A DNA stretch of 64,000 bases from Bradyrhizobium sp. AZCC 1693 (GTDB taxonomy: Bacteria > Pseudomonadota > Alphaproteobacteria > Rhizobiales > Xanthobacteraceae). How positions within the stretch are numbered: position 1 is the stretch's first letter; every line of letters begins with the position of its first letter. Positions 53,754 through 63,743 of this stretch are shown piece after piece. The stretch covers positions 6,571,001-6,635,000 of the forward strand of contig NZ_JAZHSD010000001.1 in NCBI RefSeq assembly GCF_036924745.1. Direction: 5' to 3'. The position numbers were made by a program, and so were the translations under genes. Below the pieces are notes generated by a model. The model worked only from the letters and a program-made list of their open reading frames with translations, was not told where the DNA came from and made no database searches.

Positions 53754-54365
53754 GTTCTTCCTTCCCCCGCACGGTTTTTATCTTTGTTGCCGTCACCGCG
53801 ATTCCAGCTATTCCTTGGATGATCGTACGTCGAAATTAAGTCATCCGCATTTCAACCAGAGCGGGTAAACAAAAAAATAATCCGGACGGCCGCGCGGTCA
53901 TTTGCATTTTAAATAGACGCATTGTGAGGACCGATTGTTCTCCTTCCCAGGGGGCTTTCGGAGGAGGGGCGGGCGGTTTGCCGACACCGCCGCCTGATCG
54001 ATCAGATCGTAGCCCGCATGAGCGGAGCGACATGCGGGTAGTCCGTTCGCCGAAACGGGCGCCTACGTCTGCTGCGCCTTTCGCGTCCATCGCATCTCAC
54101 CGCACGTTCGTGGCGATCGCGAAGCGTCCCTCATCTGCCGTGAGACGGGCGGAGTTATGGAGCTGATTTGGCCTGCGTGTCGCGGCCGCTGCACAGGATT
54201 TGCGCTTGCGGCGGAAGCAAATCAGTCCGCAGTCCGTAAGGGTGGACAAAGGCGCAAAGCGCCGTGCCCACCAAATAGCACTGCGCTCTCGATGGCATGC
54301 TTCCGCCTTCGCTCTTCGAGCTACGGCGAGACAAGCCCGCCTTGCCAACCTACGCTCTGCTCGCG
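53754..54365. other. gene-free region rich in short palindromes
   Basis: 612 bases between the SPFH-like gene and the Fis-type gene with no supported ORF. It includes the repeat at 54010-54040 (see separate entry) and a CCGCCTTCGCTC...GAGCTACGGCG hairpin near 54303-54327 related to the one at 28215. The rest is low-information sequence in which I see nothing further. Confidence 0.6.
54010..54040. repeat. short palindromic repeat TAGCCCGCATGAGCG...GCGGGTA
   Basis: TAGCCCGCATGAGCGGAGCG at 54010 followed by CATGCGGG: the CCCGCATG/CATGCGGG arms pair. The same left half recurs at 54851-54882, 840 bases away on the same strand, so it is one member of a dispersed family. Confidence 0.75.
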
Positions 54366-54659
54366 CTAGCTGTGCGCGGGAATGTCGACGCCGTCAGTCG
54401 CATACTGCCGGATCTTGTTCCGCATCGTGCGCACCGAAAGTCCGAGCACGCGGGCGGCGTGGGTGCGATTGCCGTGGCAGCGCGCCAGCGTCTGCAGCAC
54501 GAGCTCGCGCTCGATCGCCTCGACCGTGGAGCCGATCAGCATCGGCACGACCTGGTGGGGTGAAAGGCCCTGAGATTCCGATGGCGAAATCTCGGGCGTG
54601 CAGACACAGTCCACGCCAAGGTACAGGTCACGGTACGCATCAAGATGCTCCTGGGGCAT
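54366..54659 (-). CDS. Fis-type helix-turn-helix protein (isolated NtrC-like DNA-binding domain)
   Basis: 97-aa protein. The last 50 residues form a Fis/HTH_8 domain: AIERELVLQTLARCHGNRTHAARVLGLSVRTMRNKIRQY, the C-terminal recognition module of NtrC-type activators. There is no receiver and no AAA+ sigma-54 module, so it is an orphan regulator or nucleoid-type protein. ATG 54659 is chosen because GGGAGG lies just before it; an upstream TTG (54716) lacks a site. The recognition helix closely resembles flagellar regulator FlbD, but identity cannot be claimed. Confidence 0.82.
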   Translation of the reverse strand: MPQEHLDAYRDLYLGVDCVCTPEISPSESQGLSPHQVVPMLIGSTVEAIERELVLQTLARCHGNRTHAARVLGLSVRTMRNKIRQYATDGVDIPAHS

Positions 54660-54850
54660 CAACACCTCCCGATCGACGCTTGCTCCGAAACGCGGAGCAT
54701 AAACATCAGGAATCAACGGCCCCCCGCCGTAGACGGAGGGTGGGCGCGTTTGGTTAATGAAAGGTTAAGTTGCACGGAAAAGTTTTGACGAAGCATTTTA
54801 CACCCTGCAGTATATGTTCAACAGCATGCAGATAGACGTGTCAGAGATTG

Positions 54851-54882
54851 TAGCCCGCATGAGCGGAGCGATATGGGGGCTA
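54851..54882. repeat. short palindromic repeat TAGCCCGCATGAGCG...GGGCTA
   Basis: TAGCCCGCATGAGCGGAGCG followed by ATATGGGGGCTA. Outer arms TAGCCC/GGGCTA pair. Its first 25 bases match the copy at 54010. It lies just after (downstream of) the minus-strand hypothetical gene that ends at 54889. Confidence 0.75.
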
Positions 54883-54888
54883 CGCTTG

Positions 54889-55281
54889 CTAACGCGTCGG
54901 CTCCTTGATCAGCTCTTCGGTTGCGATCGATTGTGCAGGCTTGGTCGAGCGAACCATCAGAAATGTTCCAGACAGCCCTGGCAGCCTCCAGCGCCCATCG
55001 ATCTCCGTCGCGTCAGCATTGACCAGGCCTTCATAAGTGACCTTGTCATAGCCGTAGCCAGGTGGCTCGTAACGTTTGACGAATGAAACCGTACTGCCGG
55101 ATCGATGACCCGCAATCGAAGCTTTGTGAATGCTCAACGGGCAACCGGGCGTCATGCATGGTTCGGTCACGTTTCCTCGGAGTGCGCCACCGGACTCGAT
55201 GAGCGTCGCCAGAAACGTGACCATTCCAACTTGCGGCTGAACAAAGGTGCCGTCCCAGACACCGGTCAGATTGTCGGTCAT
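54889..55281 (-). CDS. hypothetical protein, all-beta
   Basis: 130-aa soluble protein with alternating strand pattern (LTGVWDGTFVQPQVGMVTFLATL, GGALRGNVTEPC, TVSFVKRYEPPGYGYDKVTYEG, IDGRWRLPGLSGTFLMVR), suggesting a small beta-barrel, and two Cys close together (CMTPGC). No signal peptide. It lies 25 bases upstream of the thiC stop on the same strand. Composition is ordinary; no function can be assigned. Confidence 0.65.
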   Translation of the reverse strand: MTDNLTGVWDGTFVQPQVGMVTFLATLIESGGALRGNVTEPCMTPGCPLSIHKASIAGHRSGSTVSFVKRYEPPGYGYDKVTYEGLVNADATEIDGRWRLPGLSGTFLMVRSTKPAQSIATEELIKEPTR

Positions 55282-55306
55282 TGCGGTCCAGGTCAGTGCG
55301 CAGCCC

Positions 55307-57223
<1,917 letters not shown>

Positions 57224-57263
57224 CTAATTCGTTGGCATCGCTGAGCGAGAAACGGCCACCGCT

Positions 57264-57364
57264 GTCATCCCCGCGAAAGCGGGGATCCAGTATCCCAGAG
57301 ACTGCGCGGTAGGACGGAGAGGCCGCGGCGTACTGGATCGCCCGGTCAAGCCGGGCGATGACGG
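57264..57364. repeat. REP-like element GTCATCCCCGCG...GCGATGAC (copy 1)
   Basis: Starts GTCATCCCCGCGAAAGCGGG and ends GCCCGGTCAAGCCGGGCGAT GAC; two inner hairpins, CCCCGC-GAAA-GCGGGG and CGCCCGG-TCAA-CCGGGCG. It sits in the thiE-thiC gap. A closely related copy is at 58805-58924 in the thiG-thiS gap and a relative is at 6732. Confidence 0.85.
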
Positions 57365-57399
57365 CGGAATGAATGGCGCGGGGCTTCGAACAATGCACA

Positions 57400-58008
57400 T
57401 CACGCGGCCTCCGCGCTCTGGCCCAGCCACTGTCGCACCCTTGCGTCGGGGTCGGCGTTCTGGGTGACGTCGCTGACCACGGCGATCGAGTCGGCGCCGG
57501 CCGCAAAAATCTCGGCGGACTGTTCGAACTTGATGCCGCCGATCGCGACCAGCGGGATATTGCCGATGCGCTTCTTCCACTCGGTGATTTTTGCAATGCC
57601 CTGCGGGGCAAAGCGCATCGATTTAAGCGTGGTCGGAAAGATCGGACCGAGCGCGATATAGTCCGGTTTCGCTGCAAGCGCGATCGCCAGTTCCTCGTCG
57701 TCATGGGTGGAGATGCCGAGCGTCAATCCGGCTTTACGGATTTCGCCGAGGTCGGCGTCGACGAGGTCTTCCTGACCGAGATGCAGATGTTTTGCGCCGG
57801 CAACGATCGCCGCGCGCCAGTAGTCGTTGACCACGAGCTTTGCCGGCGTGCCCTTGATGGCCTCGAGCGCGTCGGTCACGATCTGCAGCGCTTCTGACTC
57901 ATTGAGGTCCTTGGCGCGCAACTGGATGGTGCCGGCGCCGAGCAGCGCCAGCCGCGTCACCCAGGCGACGTTGTGAACGACGGGATAAAATCTATCAGGA
58001 TACGGCAT
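57400..58008 (-). CDS. thiE: thiamine-phosphate synthase
   Basis: 202-aa TIM-barrel enzyme that joins HMP diphosphate to thiazole phosphate. Conserved segments: IQLRAKDL near residue 27, [24 protein letters not shown] (pyrophosphate-binding region, 58-81), [14 protein letters not shown] near 116 and [27 protein letters not shown] near the end. Its start overlaps the thiG stop by 14 bases (57995-58008), so the two are coupled. The end is slightly longer than in E. coli. Confidence 0.93.
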   Translation of the reverse strand: MPYPDRFYPVVHNVAWVTRLALLGAGTIQLRAKDLNESEALQIVTDALEAIKGTPAKLVVNDYWRAAIVAGAKHLHLGQEDLVDADLGEIRKAGLTLGISTHDDEELAIALAAKPDYIALGPIFPTTLKSMRFAPQGIAKITEWKKRIGNIPLVAIGGIKFEQSAEIFAAGADSIAVVSDVTQNADPDARVRQWLGQSAEAA

Positions 58009-58783
58009 GCCAGAACGGGGTCCCGATCACAGGGGTTGAAGGCGAGGCGAAGTCGCGGGCTTCCATCAGCCCGGCCTCGTAGGCGGTGCGGCCGGCTTCC
58101 ACGCCAAGGCGGAATGCGGTGGCCATCGCGACGGGGTCGGCGGCCTTCGCCACCGCGGTGTTGAGCAGCACGGCGTCATAGCCGAGTTCCAGCGCGTGAG
58201 CCGCATGCGAGGGCGCGCCGAGGCCGGCGTCGACCACCAGCGTCGCGTCGGGCAAGCGCTCGCGCATCAGCTTCAGCGCGTCGCGGTTGGTGATTCCTTT
58301 GGCGCTGCCGATCGGCGCGGCCCAGGGCATCACGACCTTGCAGCCGGCGTCGACCAGCCGCATCGCGACCGAAAGATCTTCGGTGCAGTAGGGGAATACT
58401 TCAAAACCGTCCTTGATCAGGATGCCGGCGGCTTCGACCAGGCCGACCACGTCGGGCTGCAGCGTGTCGTTGTCGGCGATCACCTCCAGCTTGATCCAGG
58501 GCGTGGCGAATAACTCGCGCGCCAGCTTTGCGGTGGTCACCGCCTCGCGCACGCTGCGGCAGCCGGCGGTGTTCGGCAGCACCGTCACATCAAGCTCGCG
58601 GATCAGCGACCAGAACGCATCGCCCGTCTTGCCGCCGGCAGCCTCGCGGCGCAGCGACACGGTGACGATGTTGGCGCCGGACGCACGGATCGCGTCCTGC
58701 ATGATCGCGGGCGAGGGGTAGAGCGCACTGCCGATCAAGAGGCGGGAGGAGAATGTTTTGCCGTAGAAATTGAGCATGTTCAC
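57995..58783 (-). CDS. thiG: thiazole synthase
   Basis: 262-aa TIM-barrel enzyme that builds the thiazole phosphate from deoxyxylulose 5-phosphate, dehydroglycine and the sulfur carried on ThiS. The Schiff-base Lys is in [10 protein letters not shown] near residue 95, followed by [18 protein letters not shown] and [32 protein letters not shown]. The start is ATG 58783 (or the second Met, two codons on). A 120-base REP element separates it from thiS. Confidence 0.95.
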   Translation of the reverse strand: MNMLNFYGKTFSSRLLIGSALYPSPAIMQDAIRASGANIVTVSLRREAAGGKTGDAFWSLIRELDVTVLPNTAGCRSVREAVTTAKLARELFATPWIKLEVIADNDTLQPDVVGLVEAAGILIKDGFEVFPYCTEDLSVAMRLVDAGCKVVMPWAAPIGSAKGITNRDALKLMRERLPDATLVVDAGLGAPSHAAHALELGYDAVLLNTAVAKAADPVAMATAFRLGVEAGRTAYEAGLMEARDFASPSTPVIGTPFWHAVS

Positions 58784-58804
58784 GGTGTCTCCTCAAATGC
58801 CATT

Positions 58805-58924
58805 GTCATCCCCGCACCACCATTCGTCATCCCCGCGAAGGCGGGGATCCAGTACGCCGGGAAGCCTGTGGTCGGACCGATAGGCCGCGGCGTACTGGGT
58901 CGCCCGGTCAAGCCGGGCGATGAC
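58805..58924. repeat. REP-like element GTCATCCCCGC...GCGATGAC (copy 2)
   Basis: Begins with a partial GTCATCCCCGCACC, then GTCATCCCCGCGAAGGCGGG at 58826, CCGCGGCGTACTGG and CGCCCGGTCAAGCCGGGCGA near the end. Matches the copy at 57264-57364 over most of its length, so the two may recombine and remove thiG and thiE between them. Confidence 0.85.
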
Positions 58925-58952
58925 AGCGGAATATGAGGCACGCTCATCATCA

Positions 58953-59150
58953 TCACCCTCCCTGCCGCGGCGTGATGATCTCGATTTCGTCGCCGCTTTT
59001 CAGCACGGTCTCGGCCCAGCGGCTTTTCGGCAGCACGTCGTAATTCAGCGCAATCGCGAAATGCGTGCCTTCATATTCGAGTTCGCTGAGCAGGGCGTCG
59101 ACGCGGGAAGAGGCGATCTCCCGCTGCTCCCCGTTGACGGTCACACGCAT
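58953..59150 (-). CDS. thiS: sulfur carrier protein ThiS
   Basis: 65-aa ubiquitin-like protein. It ends with the essential Gly-Gly (TPRQGG), which is adenylated and thiocarboxylated to give sulfur to ThiG. The body MRVTVNGEQREI, then the helix LLSELEYEG and FAIALNYDVLPKSRWAETVLKSGDEIEII fits the family. It starts inside the thiO coding region, overlapping its 3' end by 10 bases. Confidence 0.95.
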   Translation of the reverse strand: MRVTVNGEQREIASSRVDALLSELEYEGTHFAIALNYDVLPKSRWAETVLKSGDEIEIITPRQGG

Positions 59151-60154
59151 CGCATCACCTCATTGTCGATCGCGCCGCGCTGCACATAGCCAAGCGTCAG
59201 CTCGGCCAGCGCCGGCGCCAGCAGAAAGCCGTGGCGGTAAAGGCCATTCACCGCGATCTTGTTCTTAGCGATTGTGATCCGCGGCAGGTTGTCGGGGTAG
59301 GCGGGACGAAGGCCCGAGCCGAACTCGACGATGCGCGCTTCGGCAAAGGCCGGATGCACGGCATAGGCGGCGCCCAATAGCTCCAGCGCCGAGCGCACGC
59401 TGACGCCGGTGTCTTCGGCCTCGATCGAGGTCGCGCCCAGCATGAACCTGTTGTCGCCGCGCGGGATCACATAGAGCGGCCAGCGCGGATGGATCAGCCG
59501 AACTGGGCGCGCCAGCTCGACCTCGCTGGTCTCGATGATAATCATCTCGCCCTTGACGCCGCGCAACTCTGGTTGCTCGTCGCGCGCGGACAAGCCGCGG
59601 CAGTCGATCACGATGCCGTCGAGATCCTCGGCAGCAGCATCGCAGTCGAACTTGATGATGCCGCCGGCGGCTTCGATGCGGGCATGCAGTTCGGGGAGCA
59701 CGCGGCGCGGCTCGACATGGCCCTCATCGGCATAGAACAGCCCGTCACGGAAACGGCCGTCCAGCGATGGTTCGAGGTCGCTCAACGCCTGCGCGTCGAG
59801 CCTGACATGGCCGGTGGTCAGTTTCGCAAAACGTTCGAAATCGGCGCGGTCGCGCGCATGCGCCACGACCAGCGATCCGTTGAACGGGGTTTTGGGAAAA
59901 TGCTCGCGCCACAGATCGAGCGAGCGGACGCCGAGCCGGCCGATCACCGGCTCCGAGGTCTCGGCCTCGCACCAGGGCGCCAGCATGCCGCCGGCCCAGT
60001 GGCTGGTCGAGAGTGTCATATCGGCGTCACTGCGCTCGTACAGAGTGACGGCATGGCCGGCCTGCGCGAACAGCAACGCCTGCCATGCGCCGGCAATGCC
60101 CGCGCCGATGATGGAAACGGGGGAATCCCCGCGCAGATCTGACTTCTGGTACAT
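59141..60154 (-). CDS. thiO: glycine oxidase ThiO
   Basis: 337-aa FAD enzyme that oxidises glycine to iminoglycine, the dehydroglycine needed by ThiG. The FAD motif SIIGAGIAGAWQALLFAQAG is at residues 14-33, the DAO family body includes RGLSARDEQPELRGVKGEMI and RPVRLIHPRWPLYVIPRG, and GLYRHGFLLAPALAEL near the end is typical. It is the first gene of the operon: its ATG abuts the last base of the TPP riboswitch. Confidence 0.94.
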   Translation of the reverse strand: MYQKSDLRGDSPVSIIGAGIAGAWQALLFAQAGHAVTLYERSDADMTLSTSHWAGGMLAPWCEAETSEPVIGRLGVRSLDLWREHFPKTPFNGSLVVAHARDRADFERFAKLTTGHVRLDAQALSDLEPSLDGRFRDGLFYADEGHVEPRRVLPELHARIEAAGGIIKFDCDAAAEDLDGIVIDCRGLSARDEQPELRGVKGEMIIIETSEVELARPVRLIHPRWPLYVIPRGDNRFMLGATSIEAEDTGVSVRSALELLGAAYAVHPAFAEARIVEFGSGLRPAYPDNLPRITIAKNKIAVNGLYRHGFLLAPALAELTLGYVQRGAIDNEVMRCV

Positions 60155-60271
60155 CCCTGTCCCTTCGCCGGCATGACCCGGATCAGGTTCAAAGGGTCAC
60201 CGCGGTCCAGCGCCTTTCGGCCCAAGCTTGCGGTATCTCAGCTCCTCATCGGAGCACCCCTCGGAACAGGG
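60155..60271 (-). promoter_or_regulatory. TPP riboswitch (THI element) of the thiamine operon
   Basis: On the minus strand: P1 5' arm CCCTGTTCC, then GAGGGGTGCTC, the invariant CTGAGA, the second half CCTTTGAACCTGATCC, the conserved GGGTCATGCCGGCGAAGGGA, and P1 3' arm GGGACAGGG (60155-60163), which pairs base for base with the 5' arm. The 3' arm contains the purine-rich ribosome site and ends immediately before the thiO ATG, so ligand-bound P1 would hide the ribosome site. Confidence 0.95.
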
Positions 60272-60273
60272 CT

Positions 60274-60301
60274 AATGTAGGCAGTTGGGCTGACGTGTCA
60301 A
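60274..60301 (-). promoter_or_regulatory. probable thi operon promoter
   Basis: Minus-strand TTGACA (60296-60301) and TACATT (60274-60279) with a 16-base spacer. Transcription would start near 60267, at the edge of the riboswitch. The boundaries are close to the P1 5' arm, so P1 may be slightly shorter than its 9 drawn pairs. Confidence 0.5.
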
Positions 60302-60377
60302 CGCGGCTTTGCGGGAACTGCACCGCGGTAGTGCCCTGACGCAGCGAAGCGCGGGCCCGGGGAGCGCGATATCAGGG

Positions 60378-60902
60378 CTATTGGGGGGTCTGCAGCGCGT
60401 TTGCGTCCGCAGGTGTTCTCGCCGATTCGGCGGGCCTGGCGACGATTTTCGGCGGTGCACCACTGGCAAGCACCGGCGTGATCTGCAGGGGCTGCTCGAG
60501 CCGCTGGCGCTTTGCAGCATAATAATAGCCGCTCGCATAATAACGCATGGCGCGCCCGTGGTCGCTGTTGGCGGCGCGATAGGCGCCGGCCAGATATTTG
60601 ATGCCCCAGGCGAGATTGGTGTCGGGATCGCGCAGGCCCGCGGCGTCGCCGGTGTAACCGAGGCCGCGCGCGGTCGCGAGCTTGATCTGCATCAGCCCGA
60701 TGGTGCCGCCGCGCCCGACAAGGCCTGGATGGTATTTGCTCTCGCGCACGATCACCCGGTGCACCAGCGCTACCGGCACGTTGTTCGCGGCGGCGTGGGT
60801 GGCGACCATGCTCTCATACTGCGCGCGGCTCTGCGCCATCGCATCGGGCGAAACCAGCAACGCCGCGATGGCGGCGAGCGCAAACTTCGACAAACTTTTC
60901 AT
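60378..60902 (-). CDS. lytic transglycosylase (SLT domain), exported
   Basis: 174-aa exported muramidase-type enzyme that cuts peptidoglycan glycan strands. A signal peptide MKSLSKFALAAIAALLVSPDAMA decides the start at 60902 over an open frame reaching 61151. The catalytic Glu is in VIVRESKYHPGLVGR, followed by IGLMQIKLATARGLGY and NLAWGIKYLAGAYR, the SLT family pattern. A proline/alanine-rich tail follows. Such small enzymes often serve secretion systems or cell division; none is coded nearby. Confidence 0.9.
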   Translation of the reverse strand: MKSLSKFALAAIAALLVSPDAMAQSRAQYESMVATHAAANNVPVALVHRVIVRESKYHPGLVGRGGTIGLMQIKLATARGLGYTGDAAGLRDPDTNLAWGIKYLAGAYRAANSDHGRAMRYYASGYYYAAKRQRLEQPLQITPVLASGAPPKIVARPAESARTPADANALQTPQ

Positions 60903-61227
60903 AAAAATAATCTCGACGGGGCGCGCGTTAACGATGGCGCTTTCGGTAGTTCCATTACCGGGCGCTGATGTGGCGAAAACCCGACGACATAGCGGCGAGA
61001 TATTCGCGGCGTTAACGGACTCGTCAATCGTGACGTACAAATTGTTAGTGCGATGCATCGCATCTGCGACGTGAAACTGCGTCATGCGGACGCGCAGGAT
61101 TGTCGTGCAAAAGACGCAGTCAAGGTGTAAAGAAAGTTTTCCCGGCGACAAAGCGTTCGTTCCGACAGCAAAACTGTCTCATTCCATTAAATAACAAAAA
61201 ATAAAAAATCAAAAGGGAGATGCGCCC
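60903..61227. other. divergent intergenic region
   Basis: 325 bases between the divergent lytic transglycosylase and zinc-ribbon genes. The right end is very AT-rich (61185-61215), unlike the rest of the window, and probably holds the promoter of the zinc-ribbon gene. No supported gene or RNA is visible. Confidence 0.5.
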
Positions 61228-61422
61228 ATGGCTCGACTCGATTCCGGCAATTTACCCCGTGGAAATCCCTGTGCCCAATGCGGCAAGCCGATTGCGAGGC
61301 CCGATTGGGTCGAGAGCAGTCCCGGCCGCACGTCGTTCCTCTGGTTCTGCCGTGCCTGCGATTATCGCTTTGAAGCGATCGCGATCTATGAAGAGGCACA
61401 TCCGGACGCGCTCGCCGCCTGA
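61228..61422 (+). CDS. small zinc-ribbon protein
   Basis: 64-aa protein. Two CxxC knuckles, CAQCGKP and CRACDYRF, 30 residues apart, make a zinc ribbon; between them PDWVESSPGRTSFLWF. No membrane or signal segment. A strong AAAGGGAG site precedes ATG 61228. Similar short proteins are widespread in rhizobia, without assigned function; nucleic-acid or protein binding is likely from the fold alone. Confidence 0.75.
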   Translation: MARLDSGNLPRGNPCAQCGKPIARPDWVESSPGRTSFLWFCRACDYRFEAIAIYEEAHPDALAA

Positions 61423-61443
61423 AGCCTCTGAAATCATCATCCT

Positions 61444-62769
61444 CTAGGCCGCAGCGCGGCCGCTGTTCTGGTGGATTGGCAATCGCATCCGAACCACCAG
61501 ACCATGTGGCTGCCGGTCGTGCAGCGACAGCGCGCCGCCATGCGCTAGCACGATGGCATTCGTGATCGAAAGCCCAAGGCCGAAGCCTGCCGCTTCATCC
61601 ATGTTGCGGGCGTCGTCGCCGCGCACGAACGGCTCCAGCATATTCTGCTTCAGCGCATCCGAAATGCCGGGGCCGTCGTCCTCGACGTCGATGGTCAGCT
61701 GATCCTGTGAGACGCGAAGGCGGATCACCGCTTCGGCGCCGAACCTCACGGCATTCTCCACCAAATTGGTGACGGCGCGGTGCAAATCGTCCGGCCGCAC
61801 CGTGGCCATCGCATGCGCGGGGCCGTGATAGGCGACCTTGCGTCCCATGTCGCCGAACTGGTCGGTTATGAGCTGCAGCGTGCTGGCGACGTCGGCCAGC
61901 GTCATGGCCTCTAACCTGCGGCCGTTGCGCAGGAACGACAGCACGGACTCAAGCATCGCGCGCATCTGGTCGAGATCGTCGAGCATGCGGCTGCGATGGG
62001 TTTCGTCCTCGATGAATTCGGAGCGCAGACGCATTCTTGTAATCGGCGTGCGCAGATCGTGGCTGATCGCGGCGAGCATTTTGGTGCGGTCGTCGATCAG
62101 GCCGGTGATGCGCTCGCGCATCCGGTTCAGCGCGCGCGCGACTGAGCGGATTTCCTCCGGCCCGCGCTCGGGCAGCGGCGCGGCGCCGCCGTTGAGGCTG
62201 AAACTTTCGGCGGCTTTTGCGAAGGACGACAATGGCGCGGTCAACGCCCGCGCCGCCCACAGGCCCAGCAAAGTGACGCTGATGACGGCAAACAGCAGCG
62301 TCATCATCCAGGGACCGCCGAGAAACGGCGGCCGCGGCCGGTCCGGCAGGACCTTGGCCGAAATCGTCATACCGTCAGGCAAGCCGATGCCGACCTTGCG
62401 GCTCCCATCGCTCGCAAGCTGGAAGACGCGATAATCGCGGCCGAGGCGCTGCTGCAGGCCGTGCGGATCGAATCCGTCTGGCTCGATTGCCGAAGGCACC
62501 GGCCCGGCGGGCAGGATTTCGATGCCGAGCTGCGGAAAGGCGCGCGCGATGTCGGCGGACAGCCGCGGCCGTTCCGGCGCGGGCGCGGCGCCGAGCAACT
62601 GTACGGCGGCGGCAAGCTGGCCATGGCCGCGGTCAGACGACGGCTCCGGCTGGTCGGGCCGGTGCAGCAGAAAGCTCGCGGTGATGATCAGATGAAGCGC
62701 TGCGATCGAGACGACGACGAGGGCTGCGATCTGGCCGCTGATGCCGCGCAGGTTCAGGAGGCCCTTCAT
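61444..62769 (-). CDS. sensor histidine kinase (EnvZ-like, HAMP)
   Basis: 441-aa inner-membrane sensor. Two helices (about residues 13-36 and 152-175) frame a periplasmic sensor of some 115 residues, then a HAMP linker (about 172-225), the phospho-acceptor His237 in ISHDLRTPITR, and the catalytic domain with NLVENAVRFG, DVEDDGPGI and GFGLGLSI. The gene starts two bases after the stop of the adjacent response-regulator gene, so they form a pair. The signal is not known. Confidence 0.92.
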   Translation of the reverse strand: MKGLLNLRGISGQIAALVVVSIAALHLIITASFLLHRPDQPEPSSDRGHGQLAAAVQLLGAAPAPERPRLSADIARAFPQLGIEILPAGPVPSAIEPDGFDPHGLQQRLGRDYRVFQLASDGSRKVGIGLPDGMTISAKVLPDRPRPPFLGGPWMMTLLFAVISVTLLGLWAARALTAPLSSFAKAAESFSLNGGAAPLPERGPEEIRSVARALNRMRERITGLIDDRTKMLAAISHDLRTPITRMRLRSEFIEDETHRSRMLDDLDQMRAMLESVLSFLRNGRRLEAMTLADVASTLQLITDQFGDMGRKVAYHGPAHAMATVRPDDLHRAVTNLVENAVRFGAEAVIRLRVSQDQLTIDVEDDGPGISDALKQNMLEPFVRGDDARNMDEAAGFGLGLSITNAIVLAHGGALSLHDRQPHGLVVRMRLPIHQNSGRAAA

Positions 62770-62771
62770 GA

Positions 62772-63526
62772 TCAGTGGCCGGCGGCGGTCACCGCCTCGA
62801 TACTGATGGCTTCAACGCGCGGGGTGAACATGTAGCCGCCGGAGCGCACCGTCTTGATCATGGTGGTAGTTTGCGGATCGGGTTCGATCTTGCGGCGGAT
62901 GCGGCTGACCAGCACGTCGATCGAGCGCTCGAACGAGCCGGCATTGCGGCCCTGCGTGAGGTCGAGCAGGCTGTCGCGCGACAGCACGCGGCCGGGCCGC
63001 TCGCAGAATGTCCGGAGCAGGTCGAACTCGGCGCTGGTCATCGCCACGTGCGCGCCCTCGGGATTGCGCAGCTCCCGCAGCCGGCAATCGATCCGCCAGC
63101 CCGCAAATACGAGCACGGCTGCTCCCTCGGTGGCACTGGCGGTGTAGGCGGCGGCCTGCCGGCGCAGCACCGCGTTGATCCGGGCCAGCAGTTCGCGCGG
63201 GTTGAACGGTTTGGCGAGATAGTCGTCGGCGCCCATTTCGAGGCCGAGGATGCGATCGATGTCCTCGCCGCGCGCGGTCAGCATGATGATCGGGGTCTGC
63301 GATTGCGCGCGCACCTTGCGGCAGAGGGTGAGGCCGTCCTCGCCGGGCAGCATGACGTCGAGGATCAGGAGATATCTACCCTGCGGTCGGTCATGGCGCG
63401 GGCCATCTCGCGGCCGTCGGCTGCTGTGGCCACGTTGCAGGCGTTGTTGCGCAGGTATTTTGCGATCAGCGACCGCGTCTCGCGATCGTCCTCGACGACG
63501 AGGATGTTGGGTATTGCCTGGGCCAT
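62772..63526 (-). pseudogene. OmpR-family response regulator, frameshifted in the receiver domain
   Basis: Partner of the histidine kinase. The first frame runs from ATG 63526 (MAQAIPNILVVEDDRE) to DRRVDIS then stop at 63365. The second, from ATG 63353, reads MLPGEDGLTLCRK through the winged helix (MTSAEFDLLRTFCERPGRVLSRD) to 62772. Removing a duplicated AT (GATAT for GAT, about 63372-63377) rejoins them as RRVDLLILDVMLPGEDG, restoring the phospho-acceptor Asp and giving 250 aa. As written the receiver is broken right before that Asp. Confidence 0.88.
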
Positions 63527-63674
63527 GCCGATCTTTTGTCGGTGATTCGGGCCTGCGCGCGAAGGATTTTTGTTTCCAGATGTTTCTGGATGACTCGGGG
63601 CAACACCGGGCAACAGGCCCGGGGGCGGTGAAAAGACCTCGTTAAGACCCGGAGCCCTACCGTCGAGGCGTCTT

Positions 63675-63734
63675 CTACGAATCTCTCGACGAATCCCTTC
63701 GACGAATCACCTGACGATCCCTTTGACGATCCTT
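63675..63734. repeat. degenerate 12-13 bp tandem repeat
   Basis: About five head-to-tail copies of a (C)GACGAATCCCTT-like unit: CTACGAATCTCT, CGACGAATCCCTT, CGACGAATCACCT, GACGATCCCTTT, GACGATCCTT. The last ends 9 bases before the ATG of the next gene and close to its ribosome site, so copy number could affect its expression. Confidence 0.7.
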
Positions 63735-63743
63735 GGAGCTATC

